Origin: Aeromonas piscicola
Lineage (GTDB): Bacteria; Pseudomonadota; Gammaproteobacteria; Enterobacterales; Aeromonadaceae
Assembly (NCBI RefSeq): GCF_000820005.1
Contig: NZ_CDBL01000034.1
Span: 17,611 to 81,610, forward strand
Reading direction: 5' to 3'
Length of the DNA stretch: 64,000 bases
The translations under genes were made by a program, and so were the position numbers. Position 1 is the stretch's first letter. Each line of letters opens with the position of its first letter. Below the pieces are notes generated by a model. That model ran no database searches and was not told the origin of the DNA. It worked only from the letters and a program-made list of their open reading frames with translations. Below are positions 35,601 through 43,859 of this stretch, piece after piece.

Positions 35601-37855
35601 TTGGCCTTGGGAGCCAGTTTCAGACTGTCTACCCTTTTCATCGCCTCCTCGGTGGACGCAAACAGGGGGCGTCCCTGAAATACCTGAGTGATGTTGTCGC
35701 TGCGCTCCAGATAGCCAGCTCGCTCGAGCCAGGCGATAGCTGTCTTGACCTTGGTATCCGCATTGTTGTCATCGGCAGCGAAGCTGGTTTCCACCTCTGG
35801 CTGGTTGATGAGCTCTGCGCTGGTTGCGACCAGTGGCGGGTTGTTCTCCTGCTTGCCTCCTTTGCTGGCCCTGAGTCTTATTCCGCGCAGGATCTGTTTG
35901 ATATCGCGCAGGCTGACCTCACTCATGGCTTCGAGCTGGAACTGTTTCTCGATGTCTTGTGCATCAAACAGCAGCACGCAGTGGGCTTGCTCTGTATCGC
36001 GGCCCGCTCGCCCCGCTTCTTGCAAATAGTTCTCGAGCGAGCCGGGGATATCGGCATGAATGACCAGACGCACATCATCCTTGTCGATGCCCATCCCAAA
36101 GGCATTAGTCGCGCAGATGACCCGGATCTCGCCACTGATAAATTGTTCGAGGGTTGCTTTCTTTTGGGCACTGTCCATTCGGGCGTAAAAGCGCGCGACG
36201 GTGAGGGATTGTTGCTGGCCGAGGAAATCAGCCAGCTCGTCCACGCTACGCTTGGTTGCGCAGTAGATAACACAGGAGCCGGGCTTCTCCCCGCCAAAGA
36301 ACTGCTCGAGCAGGTTGAGGATATGGCCCTGTTTATTGAGGCCTGGGCACTCAACGACGGCATATTCGAGGTTGGTACGTTCAACCCCCCCTTCCAGTCT
36401 GCGAAGCGGTCGGGGCTGCTTGTCGAGAAACTGTGCGCAGATATCCTCAATCACATCCGGCTTGGCAGTGGCGGTATAGCAGAAGACAGGAGGCATGGGG
36501 ACCTGCTGCTCGTTGGCAATGGTGGCGATGGCCTTGGCGCAGTAGAGATAGTCAGGGCGAAAATCATGTCCCCATTTCGACAGGCAGTGCGCTTCGTCAA
36601 ATACCCAGCCACCGATCTGACGTTGTCGTATTGCTTGTTTGACAGTGCGGTTACGAAGCTGCTCGGGGGAGATATAGAGCAGGGCGATATCCCCCATGCG
36701 GATCTGCTCAAGAATCGCGCCTCGCTCTGGTAGCGTCAGCAGCCCCGAGATGGCGGCAACCCCTTCGATACCGGCCTTGTATTTAAGGTTGTCCACCTGA
36801 TCCTTCATCAGTGCCTGCAGGGGGGAGATCACGACCGTGAGCGCGCCACTGCGCTGGTTGCGAACCAGTGCAGGGAGTTGGTAGCAGAGCGACTTGCCGC
36901 CGCTGGTGGGGAGGATCCCGAGCAGTGCGACGCCAGCCATGGCTTCCTCGATCAAGGTCTTCTGCAATGGTGTCCCATCAGGCAAATTACGGAAGTTGTC
37001 GAGCTCAAAGATGCGTTGCAGATGGCGGCGTGCGTCGTGGTTCTCCAGACAATAACTGCAGTCGGCATGACCACAGTGGCGCTCGCGGACAGTGTGAATG
37101 ATCTCTGCTGTTTGGGGAAAGCGGCGCCAAATCCAGGGTGGCAGCACAGAGTTGCCGCCGGAAACGGGCAACCAGGCGCAGGCATAAGCCAACGGTAACA
37201 GCAGCATAGGTTGACGCAGGGCATCGCCAATCACTCGGTTGAGCTGATTGGGGCAAGCCTTCTCATGGGCAATGCTCTTGATAAGGGTGGGTAGCTCGGA
37301 GACCCTTACTGGAGGACAGCCCGTAAGCCTTGCAAACACCAGTGACAGACCCTGAGTGTTAAATTGCGCCATGACTCCCTGGCTGAACAGGTGTTGATAA
37401 AGCTGCAATTGGGGTAGGGGTAAGGCTTGCAGGGCTATCAACTGTTCCGAGAAAATCTGCAAGGCGAGCCTTGCATCAGCGACCGGATCATTGAGGGTAT
37501 CCCGAACCAGTTTGTAATCCTTGACCAAGCGGTGATAGGGGTTTTTGGGAAAGGCAATGGGAGATAGATAGAGGGTATCTATTACCGGTTTTTCGAGAAG
37601 CAACTGGGGGCGTACAGCCTGTTTGGCCAACCAGGGGAGATCAAAATCGAGAATATTGTGGCCAAGGACCACATCAGCCTCTTGTGCCAGCGTATTTAAC
37701 TCCTTGAGGGAGAGATCCTGCGGGCCCTTGAGATTGAGCTCACGATCAGCCAAAAGTGCACCCAGATGACGGAGCTTTTCATCCCGGGTCAGTTCAAGGT
37801 CAAAGGAAAGAATCTTGTCATCCCCAAACAGGGCCACGACATCAGTCGAGTTCAT
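32657..37855 (-). CDS. Exonuclease-RecQ-UvrD triple fusion helicase
   Basis: 1732 residues. The N-terminal DnaQ/DEDD-like exonuclease (about 1-135) has FDLE (19-22), GHNILDFD (66-73) and DPVADA (124-129). A His/Cys cluster (HCGHADCSYC, about 260-270) may bind zinc. The RecQ-type SF2 helicase follows: Walker A PTSGGKS (about 317-323), DEAH (421-424), QEAGRAGRD. The C-terminal third is a UvrD/Rep SF1A helicase: Walker A AGPGSGKS (about 1135), DEYQD (about 1256), GDDDQSIYAF, WNYRS and STVHGVKGEEY. Two different helicases and a nuclease in one chain suggest DNA unwinding and degradation, as in anti-phage systems. ATG 37855 follows GGAG; a TTG precedes it by one codon. Divergent from the methyltransferase-HNH pair. 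Confidence 0.9.
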   Translation of the reverse strand: MNSTDVVALFGDDKILSFDLELTRDEKLRHLGALLADRELNLKGPQDLSLKELNTLAQEADVVLGHNILDFDLPWLAKQAVRPQLLLEKPVIDTLYLSPIAFPKNPYHRLVKDYKLVRDTLNDPVADARLALQIFSEQLIALQALPLPQLQLYQHLFSQGVMAQFNTQGLSLVFARLTGCPPVRVSELPTLIKSIAHEKACPNQLNRVIGDALRQPMLLLPLAYACAWLPVSGGNSVLPPWIWRRFPQTAEIIHTVRERHCGHADCSYCLENHDARRHLQRIFELDNFRNLPDGTPLQKTLIEEAMAGVALLGILPTSGGKSLCYQLPALVRNQRSGALTVVISPLQALMKDQVDNLKYKAGIEGVAAISGLLTLPERGAILEQIRMGDIALLYISPEQLRNRTVKQAIRQRQIGGWVFDEAHCLSKWGHDFRPDYLYCAKAIATIANEQQVPMPPVFCYTATAKPDVIEDICAQFLDKQPRPLRRLEGGVERTNLEYAVVECPGLNKQGHILNLLEQFFGGEKPGSCVIYCATKRSVDELADFLGQQQSLTVARFYARMDSAQKKATLEQFISGEIRVICATNAFGMGIDKDDVRLVIHADIPGSLENYLQEAGRAGRDTEQAHCVLLFDAQDIEKQFQLEAMSEVSLRDIKQILRGIRLRASKGGKQENNPPLVATSAELINQPEVETSFAADDNNADTKVKTAIAWLERAGYLERSDNITQVFQGRPLFASTEEAMKRVDSLKLAPKANAIWQAVIQALMSAADDDGLSADTIAEEAGQYMADQGSGVQASEVMRVLTQMADVGLLSQGMLLTTWLRPKGRDNARVLCGQVHSIEKAMLDTLREQEPEPDTGQGLIFNIRLVNQAIKDLGHERSNPGLLRNLLTSWSQDGRSGGEKGSIDVKYLSRDLYQLTFNRTWSQIEQTIDQRHRVTGATLDFLYTLLASSEESVQRQVMLSFALEQLVKYLREDMDVAQLMNKREASSQQEWLLKGAERALLYLHEQHAIVLQNGLAVFRSAMTLTLTAERQQQYNKADYQPLEHHYRQKVIQIHVMNEYARISLEHFKQAKKLVTDYFSMEADKFLGHYFKGRNKILELATSEHSWKRIVEDLHNRAQEQIVQAPPEQNLLVLAGPGSGKSKVIIHRCAYLMRVKQVAPSKIMLLCYNHNAAMSLRRRLTELLGRDGARVSVFTFHGLAMSLTGNAVQNRTSDDIDFTTIIDDAIKLLRGEQSQLGLELEEQREKLLGGLQFLLVDEYQDIDEQQYQLIAALVGKSEEDEEARLHLMAVGDDDQSIYAFREANVSFIRRFEQDYNSQTHYLTWNYRSTSHIIETANQLIEHNLDRMKRSHPIVIDERRKMEVPGGAWEGLETSRGKVIVQSCTDAAQQAAEIVRHITLIREKDPTCPLESIAVLARNGLDKEELAWVRSALADASIPCRFTLDREHGFPIHRCREILRYQNWLHQQGHALLTAQQLAGPLPPLDQANRWEALLYDLIAQWQESQGEQALSAHYFLQFLYEYLSEQRRQIRFGKGVLLSTVHGVKGEEYRHVLILDGGWQRCAESTANNIEEERRLFYVAMTRAIQRLVVMSRADQRHPHLPLIAERCYNESIQATAPVRQRRFAIMGMRQLDIGYAGRSNENHSIHQNLRQLHVGDAVRIDIDKRQKLHVFHGQTPVARLSQSAHQIWQHQFATIRHANVIAMIERSKEQEDDAYQEQVRSERWELPIIELEL

Positions 37856-38116
37856 CAATAGCCATCTCCATCTGGCGTTGACATCTCATGGCGATAATAA
37901 GTGCCAAAAGATCAGTGAGTTGGCCGAATATTACCCGAAATGTTGAACGGTGGCATCATTCAGAGCCCTCTGGTCTCAGTTCTTTTGGCTGGCATCCCGT
38001 TTTGGTAAATGTCCCTGCATCCTTAATGGCTCATGTTTGGAAAGTGTTGTCCTTGTCATGGTCAACCCACTGATCTTGTGAGACTATTTCCCTTCCTTCT
38101 CCGATCGGAACGCATT

Positions 38117-38743
38117 GTGTCCCTCGATTACTACCAGCGCCACGCCACCGAATTGGCGACCCGTTACCAGCAGGTATCTGCTCGCGCAGTTCACGGCGAC
38201 TGGCTCACTCTGCTGGAGCCTTGGCTCCTGGCTGCGCCGCGCAGGTTGCTCGATGTGGGGGCTGGCAGTGGTCGTGATGCCGCGTTTTTAGCGGGGCTCC
38301 ATCAGGGCCACTGTGTGGTCGCTGTCGAGCCCTGTCAGGCACTCGCTCTACAGGGGCAATGTCATACCCGTGAGGCTGCGGTGGCGTGGGTCAGTGACGC
38401 TATGCCTGCTCTCTCTCGCGTGACAGGCACTTTTGATCTGATTTTGCTCAGTGCAGTCTGGATGCATCTACCCCCGGAGTCTCGCCCCGTGGCTCTGGCA
38501 CGTATTCATGAGCTGCTTTCATCAGATGGTTATCTGGTACTGAGTCTGCGCCTGGTTATCTCGGAGCAGGAGATGCGGGAGCGAGCCATGTATCCGGTGG
38601 CTGCCGATGAAGTGGAGCGGCTTGCATTGGAGGAGGGGATGACACTTCTCCATGTGTCAGAACCACAGGGGGATGCCTTGGCGCGTACCGGCTTGAGTTG
38701 GCAGAGTCTGATCCTTGGGGGCGAACATGCACGCCTCCCCTGA
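38117..38743 (+). CDS. Class I SAM-dependent methyltransferase
   Basis: About 208 residues from GTG 38117 (SLDYYQRHATELATRY); an in-frame ATG at 38033 would add 28 residues with a less typical sequence. Motif I is LLDVGAGSGRDAAFLA, motif II ends in AVEP, and FDLILLSAVWMHLPP is the post-II region. It resembles small-molecule or protein methyltransferases more than DNA methylases: no DPPY or PC motif is present. It overlaps the HNH gene by 17 bases and so is coupled with it. The intervening 260 bases to the helicase fusion form a divergent promoter region. Confidence 0.82.
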   Translation: MSLDYYQRHATELATRYQQVSARAVHGDWLTLLEPWLLAAPRRLLDVGAGSGRDAAFLAGLHQGHCVVAVEPCQALALQGQCHTREAAVAWVSDAMPALSRVTGTFDLILLSAVWMHLPPESRPVALARIHELLSSDGYLVLSLRLVISEQEMRERAMYPVAADEVERLALEEGMTLLHVSEPQGDALARTGLSWQSLILGGEHARLP

Positions 38744-39788
38744 GCAGCAACTCGCCTTTATTGCTTATTTGCAACGCATCTTTAACGAAGGCGATTTTGT
38801 TGCCACTTACAAGTGCGCCTTGCTCCACGGGATTGCAGATATCGCGATTGAGCGCAGTACCGAGACCCATGATCTGATGGCGGCGCGCACTATTACGCTG
38901 GACGAACTGGCCACCAAGTTTGTGGAGCTCTATTGGCAGCACAGTCTGCCCTACTCGGCGACGGGAGAAACGGCTACCTTGCTCAAACAGAGCAGCGGTC
39001 GTCAGGCCATCATGCTGACGGAGTTGTCCAGGCTGCGTGAAGAGGGTGTCCGTTCGGTGACTGCACTGCGTCGTCACGACGCCTGGCGGCCTCTCCTTGC
39101 CCGAGTTCGGCGAATCCTCATAGAGGGCCCTTTGTGGCGTCTGCAGATCCTGGGTGGGCGAGAGGAGTGCCACCTTTATCCGCACCAAAGGGGCGCGGAT
39201 CATATCTGCCTTAACCCCGGCATTCTCTACAGTCTTCACCGCTTTCACGATCTGGTGGTTTCCCTCTCCCGACAGCATTGGCTGCAGCTTATCTGCGACA
39301 TCAAGGGGAATCAGCCACTGATTGGCCCAAGTGTTGGGCTGGAGAATTTTCTTTTTGGTTCAAGCCGTCAGGCGCTGGGGCGGGTAGGGGATGTATTGAG
39401 GGACTTGCAGGGGGGAACCTGTTTTTACTGTAACAGGGCGATACACGGGAGTGGTGAGGTAGACCATTTCATCCCCTGGCGTCGTTATCCAATCGATTTG
39501 GGCCACAACTTCGTACTGGCACACGCCAACTGTAACCGGAGCAAACGGGATTTTCTCGCCGCTCCCGAGCACAGGGATGCTTGGTACGAGCAGAATATCC
39601 TGACTCACGGGGCGTACCTTACTGGCGAGCTGGCCCCCCTGGTGAGTGTCGATGCCGAGCGTTCTACCGCCATCGCCACTTGGGCCTATCAGCAAGCCGC
39701 CCGTGAGCATGCCCGGCTGTGGTGTGGTATTGACGAGTTTGTGGACGTGACAGCCCCTAGTGTGAATATTCCTCTGCGCTTTTTATGA
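38727..39788 (+). CDS. HNH endonuclease
   Basis: 353 residues. The HNH/ββα-Me domain lies at about 230-285: CFYCNR, EVDHFIPW, HNFVLAHANCN and SKRD provide the zinc-binding Cys pairs and catalytic His. The N-terminal two-thirds (about 1-225) has no motif I recognise and may be a target-recognition or regulatory domain. ATG 38727 follows GGGGG within the 3' end of the methyltransferase gene. Its 3' end overlaps the opposite-strand methyltransferase gene by 32 bases. Confidence 0.85.
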   Translation: MHASPEQQLAFIAYLQRIFNEGDFVATYKCALLHGIADIAIERSTETHDLMAARTITLDELATKFVELYWQHSLPYSATGETATLLKQSSGRQAIMLTELSRLREEGVRSVTALRRHDAWRPLLARVRRILIEGPLWRLQILGGREECHLYPHQRGADHICLNPGILYSLHRFHDLVVSLSRQHWLQLICDIKGNQPLIGPSVGLENFLFGSSRQALGRVGDVLRDLQGGTCFYCNRAIHGSGEVDHFIPWRRYPIDLGHNFVLAHANCNRSKRDFLAAPEHRDAWYEQNILTHGAYLTGELAPLVSVDAERSTAIATWAYQQAAREHARLWCGIDEFVDVTAPSVNIPLRFL

Positions 39789-41681
39789 GACGTTGAGGGT
39801 TTAAAGCTTGATAAAAAAGGGCCACCTCTTGCGAGGTGGCCCTTTCCAAACGTTTGGTTGGCCGGGTCTGCTCATTGATGTAGTCAAAAAAATCGACCTC
39901 CTGCTCGGCCATCTTGATCTTCACCCGCTCCACCAGATAGGGAATGGGTTTGTTGAAGTCGTCATATCCCATCAGGCTCACCTTGCCGGAGCGAATGTGC
40001 AGTTTGATCACATCGATATCGGTCACGTCACCATAGAGTTGGCAAGCCGCCCCCAGGTAGACACGCAGCAGCGGCGGTAATTGCGCAATAAAGCATTTGT
40101 GCAGCAGCAGTGAATGGCTGGGATAGAGCAGGCTGTTGGGGAGCTGTTGATGGGCCAGCTCGCAGGCCTGGTTGATCAGGGCAATGTCGGCAATCTGATA
40201 GAGCAGCGCTTTGGCGGCCTGCTGTGCCTGTGGGTTGCCACCGAAAAAGGCTTTGATATCCCGCTGCAACTCGCTGGGGTACTGGGTATAGGCTTGTCGT
40301 TTTCCAAACAGGTTGAGTGCCAGGTAGACCAGCAGATCTTGTTGTCGCTCTTGTTCGGCCTGTTTTAGCTGGGCCAGGTCAAAATGCTGACCAAGCAGGG
40401 TCATGGCTTTGCGATGGCTACCTGCTATCCCTTTTAACTCGCCGCTTTGTTCAAATTCGTCATTGGCCGGAATTCGGCCAAGGGTTAGCGCCCGCTGCCA
40501 GAAGGCTTCAAACAGTGGTTGATGGCGAGCGATCAGCAGTGCTGCAGTGGCCTGATGGTTGGGGGTGGGCGAGGTCAGCTGCTGCCAGCTGTGGCTTCGA
40601 CGTTGGCGCTGTGCCAAAAAGCGCTGCTCTTCGAGCTTGTCTTTGAACACGTAGAAAATGCCGGGGCCGACGGCGATGGCATTCTCATCCAGTGTTTTGT
40701 CTATGTAGTGTTTGAGCTCGCTTTGGTTGTAGTAGCGCTGAAAGGTGTTGCGAGAGGTGATGACGCCATCTTTATAAGGGGTGAACTGGGCAATAAAGCT
40801 GTCGTTGGCCAGCATGGCCGAGATGACCAGCAGGGTTTGGGTCAGCTCCCAGGCGCCGAGCAGTGCCTCCATTCGCTCATCTTGATCCTCAATCACGTTA
40901 ATCACAAAACCGAGATTGACCAGATGGGAGATCACCTTCTCGCCATCCGGGCGAAAGTTCGGGTCCCAGCCCAGCGCGTCAATACCGTGTGCTTCCAGCT
41001 CACGCAGGTCATCCCCCCGACCGCAGCCGTAATCAAACAACGCATGGTCGCCGTTGAGGTAACCATGGCGGGCCAGCATCTTCATGGGGGCCGAGAGCTC
41101 ATGGCGAACCAGCGCCGTTTTATGGCGATCAATCGGTGGGCCCCCCTCTTCGGGCGGCAGGGCGGAGGTGCGAAACAGGCGTCCATCAACCAGTTGATAG
41201 CCATGTTTTGCGATAAGCCGCTCCCACGAGGCTTTAAAGCCAATCATGCGGGGATGATCGTAGAGTCCCGCTAGCTCCCCCTCTTCGGTGATCTGGCGGC
41301 AGCTCTCTGCCTGTGGGTGATCGGGGCCAGCATGCACTCTTTGCGATGCAGAATGGGGGGATTGTCCTGGTTGTCGTAGCGGGTAACGGTATGACTCAGT
41401 TTGGCCAGATCAATGGTGACGCTCTGCTTGAGGCTGGGATAGGCCTCATCAAAGAAGCTGGGGTAGCTCAGCAGTGACAGCCGGAAATCTTTCTTGGCCA
41501 ATTTGAGCAGGTCCCACTCATTTTCTGGCAGCTTTAGCGCTTGAGCTACGGCGCAGACAAAGCGATAAAGCAGCGGGCTGGTAGCAGCCAGGGTCTCTTT
41601 GTGCAGATAGACCGCATCGGGCAGCACTTTTTTGTATGGCAGGGCTGAGACCAGTTGCGCGAAACGCTCGGGAGTCAGCAT
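39757..41681 (-). pseudogene. Putative phosphorothioation-associated methyltransferase (TIGR04096-like), frameshifted
   Basis: Two adjacent frames together give one protein of about 640 residues. The first (41681 to 41271) ends soon after PPILHRKECMLAP; the second carries DHPQAESCRQITEEGELAGLYDHPRMIGF and continues to the stop at 39757. Adding one C to the four-C run at 41323-41326 (plus-strand gggg) joins them as MLAPDHPQ. The body has a SAM motif FDYGCGRGDDLRELEAHGIDALGWDPNF and VINVIEDQDER. The family assignment is from memory. The break could be a real phase-type mutation or a sequencing error. The start ATG 41681 overlaps the stop of the upstream gene (TGATG). Confidence 0.78.
39811..39844 (-). 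terminator. Terminator-like hairpin inside the 3' end of the methyltransferase frame
   Basis: Perfect 12-bp stem (AAGGGCCACCTC, loop TTGC, GAGGTGGCCCTT). On the minus strand six T follow immediately, 55 bases before the stop codon of the gene that contains it. On the plus strand only T3 follows, 29 bases after the HNH stop. It is well placed to end the HNH transcript and oddly placed for the methyltransferase. Confidence 0.6.
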
Positions 41682-42220
41682 CAGCACATTCCTTTGAGTT
41701 GGGTGAGTGTCAGCCGCTTGGGAATCCGTCTTTCACTGTGTGTGGTTAGCTCGACCAAGGCTCGCTGTTGCTCGGGTCCATAGCTGATATGCAGTGGCCG
41801 GTCTGGACCATAGAGATAGAGACGATCAAATGGGGTGTGTTGTGCCAGCCAAAGGGCGACTTGATAGCTGTTTTGCCCTGGGTATATCAGATCAACCGCT
41901 GCCCCTTGCCGAGGACAGACAAGTCTTCCTCGCTGGTTGAGTTCACAGGCCGCATGTTGGTCTAGGGTGGGGGCTATGCCGGGGGAGGGATTGGCCAGAA
42001 TCGTTTTACGCAGCACAGCCCCGCAAAATCCGTAGGTGAGTGACACGGGTCCGAACATGTGTACCAGCGGGTCGAGAATATGCGTCGCCAGTTCACGATA
42101 GGCCAACCAGCTCTCGGTTTGTTCCGGCAAGTTTGGGCATTGGATGCGCTGCCAGGTTTCACCACAGTGAAACAGCATCTCGAAGGTAAAGTGGCGGCTA
42201 CATGAGCGGTAGATATCCAT
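41681..42220 (-). CDS. Peptidase M15-like protein with altered active site
   Basis: 179 residues. The layout follows zinc M15 peptidases: an N-terminal FHCGETW helix, ILDPLVHMFGPVSLTYGF, then RQGAAVDLIYPG, PFDRLYLYG and LHISYG near the end. The usual SGYR and SxHxxGxAxD motifs are changed: the residue three before the Gly is Pro instead of the first zinc His, while the Asp (AAVD) and late His (LHISYG) remain. A non-catalytic or re-purposed M15 fold is likely. Its stop overlaps the start of the frameshifted methyltransferase (TGATG), so the two form one operon. It is next to tRNA-Arg. Confidence 0.6.
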   Translation of the reverse strand: MDIYRSCSRHFTFEMLFHCGETWQRIQCPNLPEQTESWLAYRELATHILDPLVHMFGPVSLTYGFCGAVLRKTILANPSPGIAPTLDQHAACELNQRGRLVCPRQGAAVDLIYPGQNSYQVALWLAQHTPFDRLYLYGPDRPLHISYGPEQQRALVELTTHSERRIPKRLTLTQLKGMC

Positions 42221-42390
42221 TGCTCATTTACTCTTTCCATGGCGAAAAGGTCAATGCAGGGCTTCCATTCGCTTAAGGAATGGTAAGCGCTGTTTTTGTA
42301 TGGTCTGCCTAGTACTCAAGGCTGACGCAGAGATACCGTAACAAAAGATGACACATTCGAGAATTTGGGATGTGCAGAAACACCCAAGCC

Positions 42391-42433
42391 AAAAACGACC
42401 AAGGGGTTGGCATCGTCATGATGCCAACCCCTT
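42391..42433 (-). terminator. Terminator downstream of tRNA-Arg
   Basis: A perfect 14-bp stem AAGGGGTTGGCATC/GATGCCAACCCCTT with a five-base loop begins 9 bases after the tRNA 3' end. T5 follows 5 bases further on the minus strand, and T4 is adjacent on the plus strand. Confidence 0.75.
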
Positions 42434-42441
42434 GTTTTATA

Positions 42442-42518
42442 TGGTGCTCCCGACTGGAGTCGAACCAGTGGCCTGTCCCTTAGGAGGGGACCGCTCTATC
42501 CTACTGAGCTACGGGAGC
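42442..42518 (-). tRNA. tRNA-Arg (anticodon CCT)
   Basis: 77 bases on the minus strand. The acceptor GCTCCCG pairs with CGGGAGC and the 3' ACCA is encoded. The anticodon stem GTCCC/GGGAC closes the loop CTCCTAA with anticodon CCT (codon AGG). The T arm is CTGGTTCGACTCCAG. Its 3' end faces the 32.6-42.2 kb island, the usual orientation for tRNA-targeted integration, but I found no repeat of the tRNA end at the other edge and no integrase. Confidence 0.95.
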
Positions 42519-42530
42519 CTTGTGGCGGGC

Positions 42531-42558
42531 ATTATACAAGAAGCCGCTCCCTTTTAAA
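42531..42558 (-). promoter_or_regulatory. Promoter of tRNA-Arg
   Basis: Minus-strand consensus -10 TATAAT (42531-42536), a 16-base spacer and -35-like TTTAAA (42553-42558), with a GC-rich discriminator (GCCCGCC) before the tRNA, as in stringently controlled tRNA promoters. Confidence 0.7.
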
Positions 42559-42568
42559 CCCTTGATTC

Positions 42569-43723
42569 TTATTCCAATACTGCCAAATCCCCGATCTGGA
42601 TGTTAAACGGCGAATATTTGTTCTGAGTGCTGATGATGGCGCCGTCCTCGAATACCTGTACCACTTCGAACAGGCCGTCGGCCGGGTTGCGCATCATGCG
42701 TGACTTGCCATAGGGGTCGATGAAGTCGGCGCTGTGCTGGATGCGGAACTGATCCCCCAGTCTGACGCCGTTGCGCCGGCCCAGGTTGATGTGGGGGCCG
42801 CGTTCGTTCTGGCCTATCACCCGGGCGGTGACCGGGGCACAGTTGAGCTGGGCCACCAGATCCTGCACCGCCTCCTGCAACTGATAGTTCACCTCCTGGC
42901 CATAGCTGGACTGCCAGAACTGGCCGCTGCTGCTGCCTATCTGATCCCGCTTGCCGAAGGTCCAGTTGGCGCGGCCCTGATACTCCTTGCGGCTTAGCAG
43001 GCTGCCATTGATGCCGTCGAACAGGTAGAGCTGCATGCGAAAGTTGCGGATGGGATCTTCGTACCAGCTGGTCAGCTGGTTGCCCTGCGGCTCGATGGAG
43101 AGGTCATCTATGCTGCCGAGCACCAGATACTGGCTGTCGGTGCGCAGGCTGAGGGCCTTGATCTCCTCGAGGGCGCTGCGATCCCCCTGTTGCAGGTGGA
43201 GCGGATCTATGCGCAGGTTTTCGTCCAGCCACTGGCGTACGGCTACCCCTTGCGGCGCGTTGGCCAGGGTCTCGAACATGCGACGGGACAGGTTGGCGGG
43301 CATGTCGTCGAGGGCGCCGTAGCTCGCCTGATCCGGGTAGCGCAGCCGCAGCCTGACCAGCGTCAAATCCTTGGCGTAATGTTGGGTCTGGCAGATCTGG
43401 CGTTCGGCCTGGATATCGGCCTGTACCGTGATGTACATGCGGCCGTTGCGCACCTCTTCCCGCTTGAGCCGGTACTGGCGGATGTCGCCGCCGGAGCGGA
43501 TCTGGATCTGCTCGGAGCGCAGGCTGCCGTTCTCCAGACGCTGGATGCTGGAGACGGCGGCACCGCTCGCCAGCAGGGCCTGGCGCAGGGCGTCGCGGGT
43601 CGCCTGCTCGCGGGCATAGACCTCGTCGCCCCCCAGGATGGCGGCACTGCCCTGGGCTTCGATAAGCTCTGCCCGGACCGACAGGCTGGCCAGCAGCAGG
43701 GTTAACAGCAGCGGTAATTTCAT
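42569..43723 (-). CDS. flgT: Flagellar assembly protein FlgT (H ring)
   Basis: 384 residues with a signal peptide (MKLPLLLTLLLASLSVRA). FlgT forms the H ring around the LP ring of polar sodium-driven flagella in Vibrio and Aeromonas. Matching segments include EAQGSAAILGGDEVYAREQATRDALRQ near the N-terminus, YLVLGSIDDLS and the C-terminal IQIGDLAVLE barrel. It is divergent from flgO-flgP, the arrangement known in Vibrio. ATG 43723; the frame extends to 43822 without support. Confidence 0.93.
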   Translation of the reverse strand: MKLPLLLTLLLASLSVRAELIEAQGSAAILGGDEVYAREQATRDALRQALLASGAAVSSIQRLENGSLRSEQIQIRSGGDIRQYRLKREEVRNGRMYITVQADIQAERQICQTQHYAKDLTLVRLRLRYPDQASYGALDDMPANLSRRMFETLANAPQGVAVRQWLDENLRIDPLHLQQGDRSALEEIKALSLRTDSQYLVLGSIDDLSIEPQGNQLTSWYEDPIRNFRMQLYLFDGINGSLLSRKEYQGRANWTFGKRDQIGSSSGQFWQSSYGQEVNYQLQEAVQDLVAQLNCAPVTARVIGQNERGPHINLGRRNGVRLGDQFRIQHSADFIDPYGKSRMMRNPADGLFEVVQVFEDGAIISTQNKYSPFNIQIGDLAVLE

Positions 43724-43859
43724 GACAAACACCTTGAATATGCGGGTCGGCCCTCTCACCCCTGTCGAAGTGATGGCGCCGGCCGATACAGACCACAGAA
43801 CCGTGCCAGTTGCACAGCACACCGCAAATAATTAGCAAGATCCATGCCTCATTCCCGAC

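Noticed and set aside
39757-41687. Programmed -1 frameshift in the TIGR04096-like gene
   Set aside because: The shift site GGCCCCG is not a canonical X-XXY-YYZ slippery heptamer, and no stimulating structure is evident; a plain indel is simpler.
32400-42442. tRNA-derived attachment site at the far edge of the island
   Set aside because: I looked for a copy of the tRNA-Arg 3' end near 32.2-32.7 kb and found only short partial similarity, and there is no integrase gene.
42529-42541. A TTATACAA copy near the tRNA-Arg promoter as a fourth light-operator site
   Set aside because: It is part of the TATAAT -10 element; it stands alone without the inverted partner seen at 49966-49994.
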